From the NCBI GenBank assembly GCA_016844625.1, contig JAERMN010000256.1:1-5701 (forward strand): DNA of 5,701 nt. The letters are read 5' to 3'. A program made the translations under genes and the position numbers. Shown here piece by piece: positions 1 to 5,701 of the stretch; within the stretch, counting starts at the first letter, position 1, and the number at the start of each line of letters is the position of its first letter. The notes beneath the pieces are model-generated. The model ran no database searches. It was not told the DNA's origin and was given only the letters and a program-made list of their open reading frames with translations. This DNA is from Deltaproteobacteria bacterium (GTDB taxonomy: Bacteria; Desulfobacterota; Binatia; UBA9968).

Positions 1-199
1 TCAAGTGGCCCCAGGTCGGCGGGAAAAACCGCCGCCCCGTTACCGGGATCGCAAAAACTTTGTTGACGTTGCGCAGGGTATTGAACCGGCACCGACTTTC
101 GCTTTGGCCCACAGACGGCAATTAGACGGCCAAACGGTGGGTTGATTCTAAACCCCGCCGGATGATATCGGCATTGAAGCGCGATCGATAGAGCACTCT
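1..199. other. Window edge, no recognisable gene
   Basis: No gene can be supported here. One frame is open on the plus strand from the window edge to a TGA at 143-145 (about 47 codons, with no start inside the window). A second is open to a TAG at 123-125. Either could be the tail of an upstream gene, but neither translation is recognisable. A perfect 6-bp stem (CGGCGG at 17-22 with CCGCCG at 29-34, loop GAAAAA) is present. It is not followed by a T-run on either strand, so it is not a classical intrinsic terminator. Confidence 0.4.
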
Positions 200-1583
200 A
201 TGCATCGGTTTTCACCTAATCCCAATCTCGCCCATCTGATTCCCTGGTTTGAATGGGAAGCTGAAGCCCTACAGGCGGCCCGCGCTCAAGACAAACCGAT
301 CATGCTTTTTCTCTCGGCGTTCTGGTGCCGCTACTGTCAGCGCATGGATGAGGGAGCGCTTTCCGACCGAGAGAATCGCGGCGTCTAACTTTCTCCCCTC
401 CGACGATTTCAAAGAGTTGCTGCTGAACGTTTACTTAGCTTATCAGCAAAAGAGCGCGGCCGAGCGCCTGGCAGCAACTGATGGGGAAACCGCAGCCGTC
501 GCGATCACCCGCGGTGCGTGCAATTATCAGTCGATGTTGGTTGAGATCACCGACTCGATCATGGCCTTGGCGGATCGCCAGCATGGCGGCTACGGCAGCG
601 GCCAGAAATTCATCCAGGCCGACGCCAATGAGTTTTTGCTGGCGCGCTACGAGCAAACTAAAGAGCCGGCGTTTCTCGAACATGTCCGGCTGACGTTGGA
701 TCGCATGCGCGCAGGTTCGATTCACGACATGGCGGAGGGTGGTTACTTTCGCACGACCACCGGCGCCGATTGGAGCAAGCCGCACCGCGAAAAATTGCTC
801 GCGGAACAAGCTGGGTTGCTGGCCAATTGCCTGCGCGTCCATCGTCTCACCGGACTTTCTGAGTACGCCGAGATGGCTCAAGAAATCATCGGCTATCTCG
901 ATGGCAAACTGTTCGATCCGGCGACCAACACTTTTTTTGGCTGTGAGGATTTTCTCCGTTACGAAGGCGCCAAGCCGGCCGGCGCCGGCGAATTTTTTTC
1001 GATCATCGACGATTGCCTCTACAGCGACGCCAATGCGCTGGCGGTCTGCGCCTATCTCGACGCCGCGGAACTTTTAAACAAGCCGGCTTATCGCGAGCGC
1101 GCGCTCGCGTCGTTGGAGTTTCTTTGGCAGAATTGCCGGGGCGATAGCAGCGGGATGTTTCACTACTTCGACGGGACGGCGCATGTGCCGGGCCTGCTCC
1201 AGGATCAAGCGCAGATGGGGATAGCGCTAATGCGCGCGCGCGAAGCGACGGGAGACGTCAAGTATTTAGACCGCGCGCGCCAATTGGCGGAATTCATCAT
1301 AACGGAACTCAAAAATCCCGCCGGCGGATTCTACGACATCCGCGCGCAGGATTCGGCTGCGCTCAAGCTGCGTCTGACCTTGATCGAACAAAACGGCGCC
1401 GCGGCTTCATTCTTTCTCGCGCTTGCCGACGCGACCGGTGAAGAGATCTATCGTGATGCGGCGCTATGGGCGTTCCCGCATTTCACCGACAATTTCCAAG
1501 AAAATGGCATTCACAGCGCGACCTTCGGGCGCGCGCTTCAGAAATACCTACGCCCCCACGCAGCGACAAGAAGTTATGAGTAA
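200..1583 (+). pseudogene. DUF255 / YyaL-like thioredoxin-domain protein, broken by internal deletion and frame change
   Basis: Two open frames together make one protein of the thioredoxin-fold plus six-hairpin glycosidase-like family (DUF255, YyaL/SPATA20), whose biochemical role is poorly known. The first (200-388) begins MHRFSPNPN, the usual start in this family, and carries the DKPIMLF strand and FWCRYC with Cys43 and Cys46 in the thioredoxin CxxC place. It then hits TAA at 386-388. From about 381-390 the next frame takes over (NFLPSDDFKELL...) and runs to TAA at 1581-1583. This frame includes an AEGGYFR-type motif, a YSDANALAVCAYLDAA segment near 1021-1070 and GLLQDQAQMG near 1192-1220, all typical of the C-terminal domain. 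The family segment between SDREN and the LP motif, which normally finishes the thioredoxin fold with a GWPT-like turn, is absent. I estimate 40-45 codons lost, with a net loss of 3n+2 bases. No strong ribosome site precedes 200. A true pseudogene or an assembly error are both possible; an intact protein is not. Confidence 0.85.
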
Positions 1584-1595
1584 GGCCGGAATCAC

Positions 1596-1600
1596 GGAGG
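1596..1600 (+). promoter_or_regulatory. Shine-Dalgarno site of the SMP-30 family gene
   Basis: GGAGG lies six bases before the ATG at 1607. This fixes the start of the lactonase-family gene and places it 23 bases after the stop of the damaged DUF255 gene, a spacing usual within an operon. Confidence 0.8.
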
Positions 1601-1606
1601 TCCACG

Positions 1607-2509
1607 ATGCCGGAAAGTCTGTCCGATATATTCGAATCCACCGAGCCCACCTTGCTCACCACTGGCTGGGGCCGCGCTGAAGGACCTCTCTGGCATGCGC
1701 AAGGGTATGTGACCTTTGTGGATCTAGAGGGGAGCCGGCTGGTGCGCTGGGAGCCGAACGGGTCGGTAACGGTAGTGCGGGAGAATACCGGAGAGGGCAA
1801 TGGTTGCACTTTGGATCGCCAGGGCCGTCTCATCATGTGCGAAGGCGCCGATCACCGGCGCATTACCCGGATGGAGGCAGATGGCACCGTCACGGCCATT
1901 GCCGAGCGTTGGCAAGGCAAACGATTCAATAAGCCTAATGACGTGGTGTGCCGCTCCGACGGCAGCATCTTTTTCACCGACCCCGGGCTGCGCGTTCCAG
2001 CAGAGCTGCGGGAGATCGGTTTTTCCGGCGTATTTCGCATCGATCCGACGGGGCGCGTGCACCTGGCTACCGACGAGTGTGAGTATCCCAATGGGCTGGC
2101 GTTCTCGCCGGACGCGTCGATACTTTACGTCGCGATCAGCCGGCTCGACGAGCGCTGCTTCGGAGAGGCAGAGCGCGGCGAGGTTTGTGCGCACCGGCGC
2201 ATCCGGGCGTTCGACGTCGCCGCGGACGGAACCCTGAGCAACAACCGCGTGTTCTGCGATATGTCCTCGGCGGCGCCCGGCGTCCCCGACGGCATGAAAG
2301 TCGACACCAAAGGTCGAGTGTTTTGCGTCGGCTCCGGCGGCATCTGGGTTATCGCTCCATCGGGTGAGGTTATCGGTACGGTAAAGATGCCGGACGTGGT
2401 TCGCAACCTCGCTTTCGGCGGACCGGACTTCCGCACGTTGTATCTCACCCCACGCGGTTCCCTCGCCAAACTCGAAGTCAAAACACCGGGGATCGGGGCA
2501 TTCCGCTAG
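1607..2509 (+). CDS. SMP-30/gluconolactonase/LRE family protein
   Basis: A 300-residue protein, full length for the SMP-30/gluconolactonase family of six-bladed beta-propeller, metal-dependent hydrolases, which open sugar lactones or related esters in the cytoplasm. No signal peptide is visible. The four positions that bind the divalent metal in this family can be read: Glu25 in AEGPLW, Asn111 in NKPNDVV, Asn162 in YPNGLAFS and Asp228 in PDGMKVD. The blade motifs follow in order: GNGCTLDRQGRL (64-75), SDGSIFFTDP (117-126), SPDASILYVA (167-176) and DTKGRVFC (233-240). After FTDP the common aromatic/glycine turn (PYG-like) is replaced by GLRVP, and the stretch 178-199 is a charged loop with two cysteines. 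The substrate is therefore not predictable. The gene probably shares a transcript with the broken gene before it. Family membership is close to certain; lactonase activity on a particular sugar is not. Confidence 0.93.
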   Translation: MPESLSDIFESTEPTLLTTGWGRAEGPLWHAQGYVTFVDLEGSRLVRWEPNGSVTVVRENTGEGNGCTLDRQGRLIMCEGADHRRITRMEADGTVTAIAERWQGKRFNKPNDVVCRSDGSIFFTDPGLRVPAELREIGFSGVFRIDPTGRVHLATDECEYPNGLAFSPDASILYVAISRLDERCFGEAERGEVCAHRRIRAFDVAADGTLSNNRVFCDMSSAAPGVPDGMKVDTKGRVFCVGSGGIWVIAPSGEVIGTVKMPDVVRNLAFGGPDFRTLYLTPRGSLAKLEVKTPGIGAFR

Positions 2510-2619
2510 TCCGAGTAGCGCTCTGCTCTGAAAAAACCGCATCAGTGTGTTTTGCCGTCTGTGCAGCTACGCTTTAAGAGCTGGCCGTGAAATTCTCAAG
2601 TTAAGTTTCCGGGGGAACG

Positions 2620-2913
2620 ATGCCGAAATCAGCGACAAAATTGCAGAACATCCCAGTCTTGGTTGCGCGAAATCGTTTGGGCGCGATTCTGGAACGGGTG
2701 AAAAAGAATGATGAACGCTTCCTGGTCTCTAAGAAGGGCGAGGCCGCGGCGGTAATTTTGGGTTACGAGGATTATCTTCGAAGCATTCTTCGCCTCAAAG
2801 AACCGGCAGTTTTGCGAAATATTAGGGCAAGTGCTCGACGGTCGGGTGCCTCAAAGATTAGCCACGAAACGATCGACTCGGAGATTCGGTGCGCGAGAGA
2901 GGAAAAACGATGA
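2620..2913 (+). CDS. Type II antitoxin, Phd/YefM family
   Basis: A 97-residue small basic protein of the Phd/YefM antitoxin fold. The N-terminal half has the family layout: a short strand (IPVLVARN, 11-18), a helix (RLGAILERVKKND, 19-31), then FLVSKKGEAAAVILGYEDYLRSI (34-56), corresponding to the family pattern of a strand, a basic turn with G, a strand and a D/E-x-Y helix. This part binds operator DNA as a dimer in known members. The charged C-terminal part (57-97) would be the toxin-neutralising tail. GGGGGA at 2611-2616 is a close ribosome site for the ATG at 2620. The stop overlaps a downstream ATG (ATGA at 2910-2913), the usual coupling to a toxin gene. That toxin is only a remnant here, so this is an orphan antitoxin that may still repress its own promoter. 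Confidence 0.88.
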   Translation: MPKSATKLQNIPVLVARNRLGAILERVKKNDERFLVSKKGEAAAVILGYEDYLRSILRLKEPAVLRNIRASARRSGASKISHETIDSEIRCAREEKR

Positions 2914-3055
2914 CAACATCATATTGGAATGAGCGAACTATTTGGTAACCGGCAATCTACGCCATTTCCCCAAGTCCATCCGCCAAATCTCCATCGTCAA
3001 TCCACGCCAGTTCCTCGACATTTACTTACGGTCCATTGCCGAAGACGAGATTTAA
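2910..3055 (+). pseudogene. Remnant of a PIN-domain toxin (COG1569-like), C-terminal tail only
   Basis: The ATG at 2910 overlaps the antitoxin stop, as a coupled toxin start should, but its frame ends after 12 codons at TAA 2946-2948. From about 2933 another frame reads ANYLVTGNLRHFP, then IVNPRQFLDIYL, ending at TAA 3053-3055. This matches the end of the PIN-family ribonuclease toxins: the last core strand and (D/N)-containing LVTGN motif, the HFP turn, and the final P(R/E)(E/Q)FL helix. About 40 codons are left of a usual 130-140. The conserved acidic residues of the N-terminal and central parts are missing, so it cannot be an active nuclease. A TGA at 2930-2932 blocks that frame upstream. 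The match to PIN rests on motif memory and on the place behind a Phd/YefM antitoxin. Confidence 0.72.
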
Positions 3056-3159
3056 CCGTCGGCACACTATCCCAGTATAAGTTAAAGGACTGACCCCAGG
3101 AATTTTTGCTCGTGGAATTTTTAAGATTGGGTTGATCGAATAATGGAGTGACGAGGATT

Positions 3160-3243
3160 GGGGTGATGGAGTGTTGGAGTACTGGAGTAGTGGGTTCCGG
3201 ATTTCCGACCCATCACTCCATCACTCCAACACTCCAGTACTCC
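3160..3243. repeat. Inverted array of an 8-base GGAGTNNT repeat, hairpin-forming
   Basis: The left arm (3160-3194) has GG(A/G)GT units at 3160, 3168, 3176 and 3184, plus a partial GGG at 3192, spaced exactly eight bases. The right arm (3209-3243) has ACTCC at 3215, 3223, 3231 and 3239, with a further unit at 3247, again at a period of eight. The arms pair over 35 positions with seven mismatches around a 14-base loop (3195-3208) that holds its own small CGG/CCG stem. Extra units (TGGAGTG at 3144-3150, ACTCC at 3247-3251) lie outside and are slightly out of register on the left. The array starts 14 bases past the stop of the minus-strand binding-protein gene, so it would form the first structure in that transcript's 3' end. 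No T-run follows it on either strand. Confidence 0.85.
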
Positions 3244-3257
3244 TTCACTCCAGTCTC

Positions 3258-4790
3258 TCATCCCCTTGTCTTCATCTCCGCCGCAAGGATGCGGTTGTCC
3301 GGAGTGCCTTTCCACACGATATTGCGCGCCACGCCGTAAATTTCCGCCAAGGTGTAGAGCGGCACGAAGGGCGCGTCGTCCATGAGTATGCGCCCGGCTT
3401 GTTGCAAGATGGTCACGCGCTTTTTCTGATCGGCGGAGCGCTGCTGTTCTTCGATGAGCTTGTCAACTTCCGGGTTGCTGTAGCCGATGCGCTTGGTGAC
3501 GCCGGTGTGAAAATACTGATCGTAGAAGGTGTCGGCGTCGGACGCCGTGCGCCCGGCATAATAGAAAGGCAGCTTGCCGCCGTTGACGCCATCCTTGCCC
3601 CAGTAGACGGCGTACTCCTGGCCGACCAATTCGATTTTGACGCCGGCTTTTCCCAGCTGATTAGCGATAACCTCGCAAAGTTCTCTGCCTTTAAGATGGC
3701 GGTCGGGCGAGAAATGAAGCTTCAGCTCCAGTCCGTTTGGATAACCTGCCTTAGCGAGAAGCTCGCGCGCTTTTTTCGGATCGTACGGATAGCGCTTCAT
3801 CGTGGGATCGAAACCAGTCATGTTAGACGCCACCGGGCCGTTGAGCACTTCGCCGTTGCCGGCGAAGATGTGTTTCATCATGATCGCCGGATCGATGGCA
3901 TGATTGATCGCATGGCGCACCAGCTTATTGTCAAAGGGCTTGAAGGTGACGTTCATCGCCAAGAAATACATGCGGAAGCCGGGAACCTTTTCGACTCGCG
4001 TGCGCGGATGTTTCGCGACGCGGTCGAGTTCTTCGATCGGCAGGTTGCTGACCACGTCGGCCTGCCCGGATAGCAAGCCTGCGACGCGCGCCGCTTCTTC
4101 TTTTACGCCTTTCAAGATGACTTCTTTGATCTCGGCCTTGGCGCCCCAGTAGTCATCGTTGCGGGTTAACACAAGATTGCCGCCGCGCTGCCAGCTGACA
4201 AATTTATAGGGGCCGGTGCCGATGGCGTAGTTATCGGCTTGGTCACTGTATTTATCGGCGGCGGCTTTGCTGATGATGTAGCGAGTGTCGAGCCGGTCGA
4301 GCAGCAGCGCGTGCGGCTGCTTGGTGGTGCAGACGACGGTGAAGTCATCGGGCGTTTCGACTTCCAACTCGGCGATGTCGCCGCCTTGAAGACTGCGCTT
4401 GTCGGTTTTCATGCGCTCGATGGAATAGGCGACGTCTTTCGACGTGAACGGCGCGCCGTTGTGAAAGCGGATGTTTTTCTTGAGCTGAAATACCCACTTT
4501 CGCCCCTGGAACTCCCATGACTCGGCGAGCACGCCGACATAGTCTTTGCGGCCGTAATCCATCACGATCAGTGGCTCGATCATGTGCAGCCAAATGCCGT
4601 TGATGCCGCCGCCGCTGTAGCCGTAGGGATGGAGCGAGTCCAGGCTCACGCCTTGATAGATCACGACTCGTTCTTTCGATGCGGCGTGCGCTGTGCGCTC
4701 AATGGTGGGCGCGATCAAAGCGCCGACGCCGAGCGTGGCGCTATGTCTAAGAAATTGCCGGCGACTTAGATTCGTTTCATGGGAAGTCAT
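3258..4790 (-). CDS. Tat-exported ABC transporter substrate-binding protein, SBP family 5 (peptide/nickel type)
   Basis: A 510-residue extracytoplasmic solute-binding protein of the DppA/OppA/NikA class (SBP_bac_5), of usual length. It captures a peptide or other small organic solute and hands it to an ABC permease. The N-terminus has a twin-arginine signal, SRRQFLR (Arg10-Arg11), a hydrophobic stretch at about 18-30 and an AHA cleavage site after residue 36, so the protein folds before export by Tat. Family motifs follow: LAESWEF (88-94), then IRFHNGAPFTSKDVAYSIER (107-126) and the signature GTGPYKFVSWQRG (191-203). The C-terminal lobe begins near MYFLAMNVTFKPFDN. AAGGAG (plus-strand 4797-4802) sits six bases before the ATG and decides the start. 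There are no permease or ATPase genes downstream; a hairpin array and a toxin-antitoxin remnant follow instead, so its transporter partners must be elsewhere. It diverges from a ring-hydroxylating dioxygenase, so an aromatic or related substrate is possible but only inferred. Confidence 0.95.
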   Translation of the reverse strand: MTSHETNLSRRQFLRHSATLGVGALIAPTIERTAHAASKERVVIYQGVSLDSLHPYGYSGGGINGIWLHMIEPLIVMDYGRKDYVGVLAESWEFQGRKWVFQLKKNIRFHNGAPFTSKDVAYSIERMKTDKRSLQGGDIAELEVETPDDFTVVCTTKQPHALLLDRLDTRYIISKAAADKYSDQADNYAIGTGPYKFVSWQRGGNLVLTRNDDYWGAKAEIKEVILKGVKEEAARVAGLLSGQADVVSNLPIEELDRVAKHPRTRVEKVPGFRMYFLAMNVTFKPFDNKLVRHAINHAIDPAIMMKHIFAGNGEVLNGPVASNMTGFDPTMKRYPYDPKKARELLAKAGYPNGLELKLHFSPDRHLKGRELCEVIANQLGKAGVKIELVGQEYAVYWGKDGVNGGKLPFYYAGRTASDADTFYDQYFHTGVTKRIGYSNPEVDKLIEEQQRSADQKKRVTILQQAGRILMDDAPFVPLYTLAEIYGVARNIVWKGTPDNRILAAEMKTRG

Positions 4791-4833
4791 GGCAGTCTCC
4801 TTTGTTTCTGTGCTTGGCGTGCACTAGCCGGGA

Positions 4834-4854
4834 GGGCGGGTTTAAAACCCGCCC
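4834..4854. repeat. GC-rich palindrome of REP-like type
   Basis: GGGCGGGTTT (4834-4843), one A, then AAACCCGCCC (4845-4854) form a perfect inverted repeat. The practical stem is the seven G:C-rich pairs with an AT-rich loop. It is flanked by CCTACC on the right, which together gives the form GGTAGGGGCGGG on the minus strand. I recall near-identical spacer palindromes recurring in genomes of uncultured bacteria, but could not check this. It lies in the leader of the minus-strand binding-protein gene, about 31 bases before its ribosome site, or upstream of it if transcription starts nearer. Confidence 0.75.
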
Positions 4855-4983
4855 CTACCAATCCGATTCCTTTTTGTGAACTTTGCGTTCTTTGCGGCTA
4901 ATTCTCTTACTTGCTTATAGCACTGGCGTCGCCTGTATTGCACAATTATTTTTGGTGAATTGGCTTGGTAAATCGGCGCTCGC

Positions 4984-5010
4984 TTGACACAATGGCGCCA
5001 TAGTTATTAT
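4984..5010 (+). promoter_or_regulatory. Candidate promoter of the dioxygenase gene, with palindrome in the spacer
   Basis: A perfect -35 hexamer TTGACA (4984-4989) is followed by TATTAT at 5005-5010 with a 15-base gap, or by TATGAC at 5008-5013 with an 18-base gap. The spacer contains the perfect 10-base palindrome ATGGCGCCAT (4992-5001), a place where a regulator would block or reorient the polymerase. Transcription would start near 5016-5020, giving a leader of about 30 bases before the ATG at 5049. This is inferred from the sequence alone. Confidence 0.45.
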
Positions 5011-5037
5011 GACCGGACAGGCGCTTTCGGCCAGAGC

Positions 5038-5043
5038 GAGGTG
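5038..5043 (+). promoter_or_regulatory. Shine-Dalgarno site of the dioxygenase gene
   Basis: GAGGTG, a six-base match to the 16S rRNA 3' tail, lies five bases before the ATG at 5049. It selects this start for the oxygenase gene. Confidence 0.7.
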
Positions 5044-5048
5044 TTGGA

Positions 5049-5701
5049 ATGGACATCAAATCACTTGTCGACCCGGAAGGCGGTCTCATCGATCGAAGGA
5101 TTTTCGCCGACCGGGACATTTACCAGTTGGAACGCGAGCGCATTTTTGCGCGCTGCTGGCTTTATCTTGGGCACGAATGCGAGATTCCCAATCCCGGCGA
5201 TTTCGTCACCCGCTACATGGGCGAAGATCCGGTGATTCTGGCGCGCGACTTAAACGGGCAATTGCGCGCGCACTTAAACATGTGCCGCCATCGCGGCAAT
5301 CGCGTGTGCCGCGCCGATCACGGCAACACCAAACTGTTTCAGTGTTCTTACCACGGCTGGTCTTACACGACCGACGGCAAGCTCGCGCTGGTGCCGATGG
5401 CCGACGCATTCGGCGCTCTCGACCGCTCGCAGTGGGGTTTAATTCCGGTCGCGCAGATCGACAGCTACAAGGGATTGATCTTCGCGACTTTCGATGCCGA
5501 GGCACCGGCGCTGCGCGCTTACCTGGGCGACATGGCTTGGTATCTCGACATTCTTCTGGACCGCAGAGAAGGCGGCACGGAAGTGAGCGGGCCGCACCGC
5601 TGGGTGGTCGACGCCAATTGGAAAACTGCCGCGGAGAATTTCGGTGGTGATGGCTACCACATCACTTCGACGCATGGTTCGGCGCGCGAGCTTGGCATCG
5701 A
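5049..5701 (+). CDS. Aromatic-ring-hydroxylating (Rieske) dioxygenase, large/alpha subunit, 5' part
   Basis: The first 217 codons of a Rieske non-heme iron oxygenase alpha subunit, cut by the window end; the family is usually 400-460 residues. The N-terminal Rieske domain has CRH (Cys79, His81) and CSYHGW (Cys99, His102), with 17 residues between the pairs, as required for the [2Fe-2S] cluster. The catalytic domain begins with the NWKTAAENF motif (190-198), then GGDGYHITSTH: Asp201, which would relay electrons from the neighbouring subunit's cluster, and iron ligands His204 and His209. The spacing equals that in naphthalene dioxygenase (Asp205, His208, His213). The third ligand, an Asp further on, lies outside. 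Members add both atoms of O2 to an aromatic ring, or hydroxylate or demethylate related compounds, with a reductase and often a beta subunit. Neither partner is seen here, and the substrate cannot be told. The gene diverges from the solute-binding protein gene. Confidence 0.94.
   Translation, partial: MDIKSLVDPEGGLIDRRIFADRDIYQLERERIFARCWLYLGHECEIPNPGDFVTRYMGEDPVILARDLNGQLRAHLNMCRHRGNRVCRADHGNTKLFQCSYHGWSYTTDGKLALVPMADAFGALDRSQWGLIPVAQIDSYKGLIFATFDAEAPALRAYLGDMAWYLDILLDRREGGTEVSGPHRWVVDANWKTAAENFGGDGYHITSTHGSARELGI

Noticed and set aside
17..34. CGGCGG/CCGCCG hairpin near the window start as a terminator
   Set aside because: No T-run follows it on either strand and no upstream gene end can be identified.
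249..380. Upstream part of the long frame that ends at 1583, with an ATG at 249
   Set aside because: In this stretch the real coding frame is the one from 200 (CxxC motif and family N-terminus). The 249 start reads out of frame and only becomes meaningful after about 381.
1092..1109. Perfect 18-base palindrome of CG-rich sequence (CGCGAGCGC and its complement)
   Set aside because: It lies within a well-conserved coding stretch (YRERALAS) and is readily explained by GC-rich Arg/Ala/Glu/Leu codons.
2513..2528. Short hairpin after the SMP-30 family stop codon as a terminator
   Set aside because: The stem is only six pairs with a T:G wobble and is followed by A's rather than T's on the plus strand, so it is not a convincing intrinsic terminator.
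1724..2542. 272-codon open frame on the minus strand, opposite the SMP-30 family gene
   Set aside because: It has no family motif or ribosome site, and the plus frame has all metal ligands of a known family.
3160..3251. Octamer array as a CRISPR array
   Set aside because: The unit is 8 bases with 2-3 variable bases, the arms are inverted, and there are no spacers of 25-40 bases and no cas genes.
3171..4073. 300-codon open frame on the plus strand, opposite the binding-protein gene
   Set aside because: It starts inside the octamer array and its translation resembles nothing; the minus-strand frame has clear family motifs, a Tat signal and a ribosome site. It is an antisense shadow.
5009..5650. 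213-codon plus-strand open frame overlapping the dioxygenase
   Set aside because: It is arginine-rich, low-information translation typical of a shifted frame of a GC-rich gene; the frame from 5049 carries the Rieske and iron-site motifs.

Overview
The window is about 58% GC by eye. It reads as a piece of a chromosome from an uncultured soil- or sediment-type bacterium. The gene mix (a YyaL-like DUF255 protein, an SMP-30 lactonase, a Tat-exported family 5 solute-binding protein, a Rieske oxygenase and a decayed toxin-antitoxin pair) and the palindromic spacer repeats would suit lineages such as Binatota, Rokubacteria or other Desulfobacterota-like groups. That placement is a guess from gene content: there is no marker gene here.

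Layout. Positions 1-199 hold no recognisable gene. Positions 200-1583 hold a thioredoxin-fold/DUF255 (YyaL/SSP411-like) gene broken by an internal deletion: the WCxxC half of the thioredoxin fold is in one frame, the whole six-hairpin-like C-terminal domain is in another, and the segment between them is missing. After 23 bases comes an intact SMP-30/gluconolactonase-family gene (1607-2509), probably in the same transcript. Positions 2620-2913 encode a Phd/YefM-type antitoxin. Directly behind it (2910-3055) lies the tail of a PIN-domain toxin whose body is gone, so the antitoxin is orphaned. Positions 3160-3243 are an inverted array of an 8-base repeat that can fold into a long hairpin just beyond the stop codon of the next gene.

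On the minus strand, 4790-3258 encodes a Tat-exported peptide/nickel-type ABC transporter substrate-binding protein. It has no permease or ATPase beside it here. The divergent intergenic region (4791-5048) holds a GC-rich palindrome of the REP kind, a short TTTGCG-repeat segment, and a plausible promoter with a 10-base palindrome in its spacer. That promoter points at an aromatic-ring-hydroxylating (Rieske) dioxygenase large subunit that starts at 5049 and runs off the window end; all its Rieske ligands and three iron-site residues are visible.

The divergent binding protein and oxygenase suggest a locus for importing and oxidising an organic compound, with the lactonase family enzyme possibly serving catabolism too; this is inference from position only. 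I see no new multi-gene system. The most notable items are the two deletion-damaged genes within 3 kb, the toxin remnant hidden behind the antitoxin, and the octamer inverted array.
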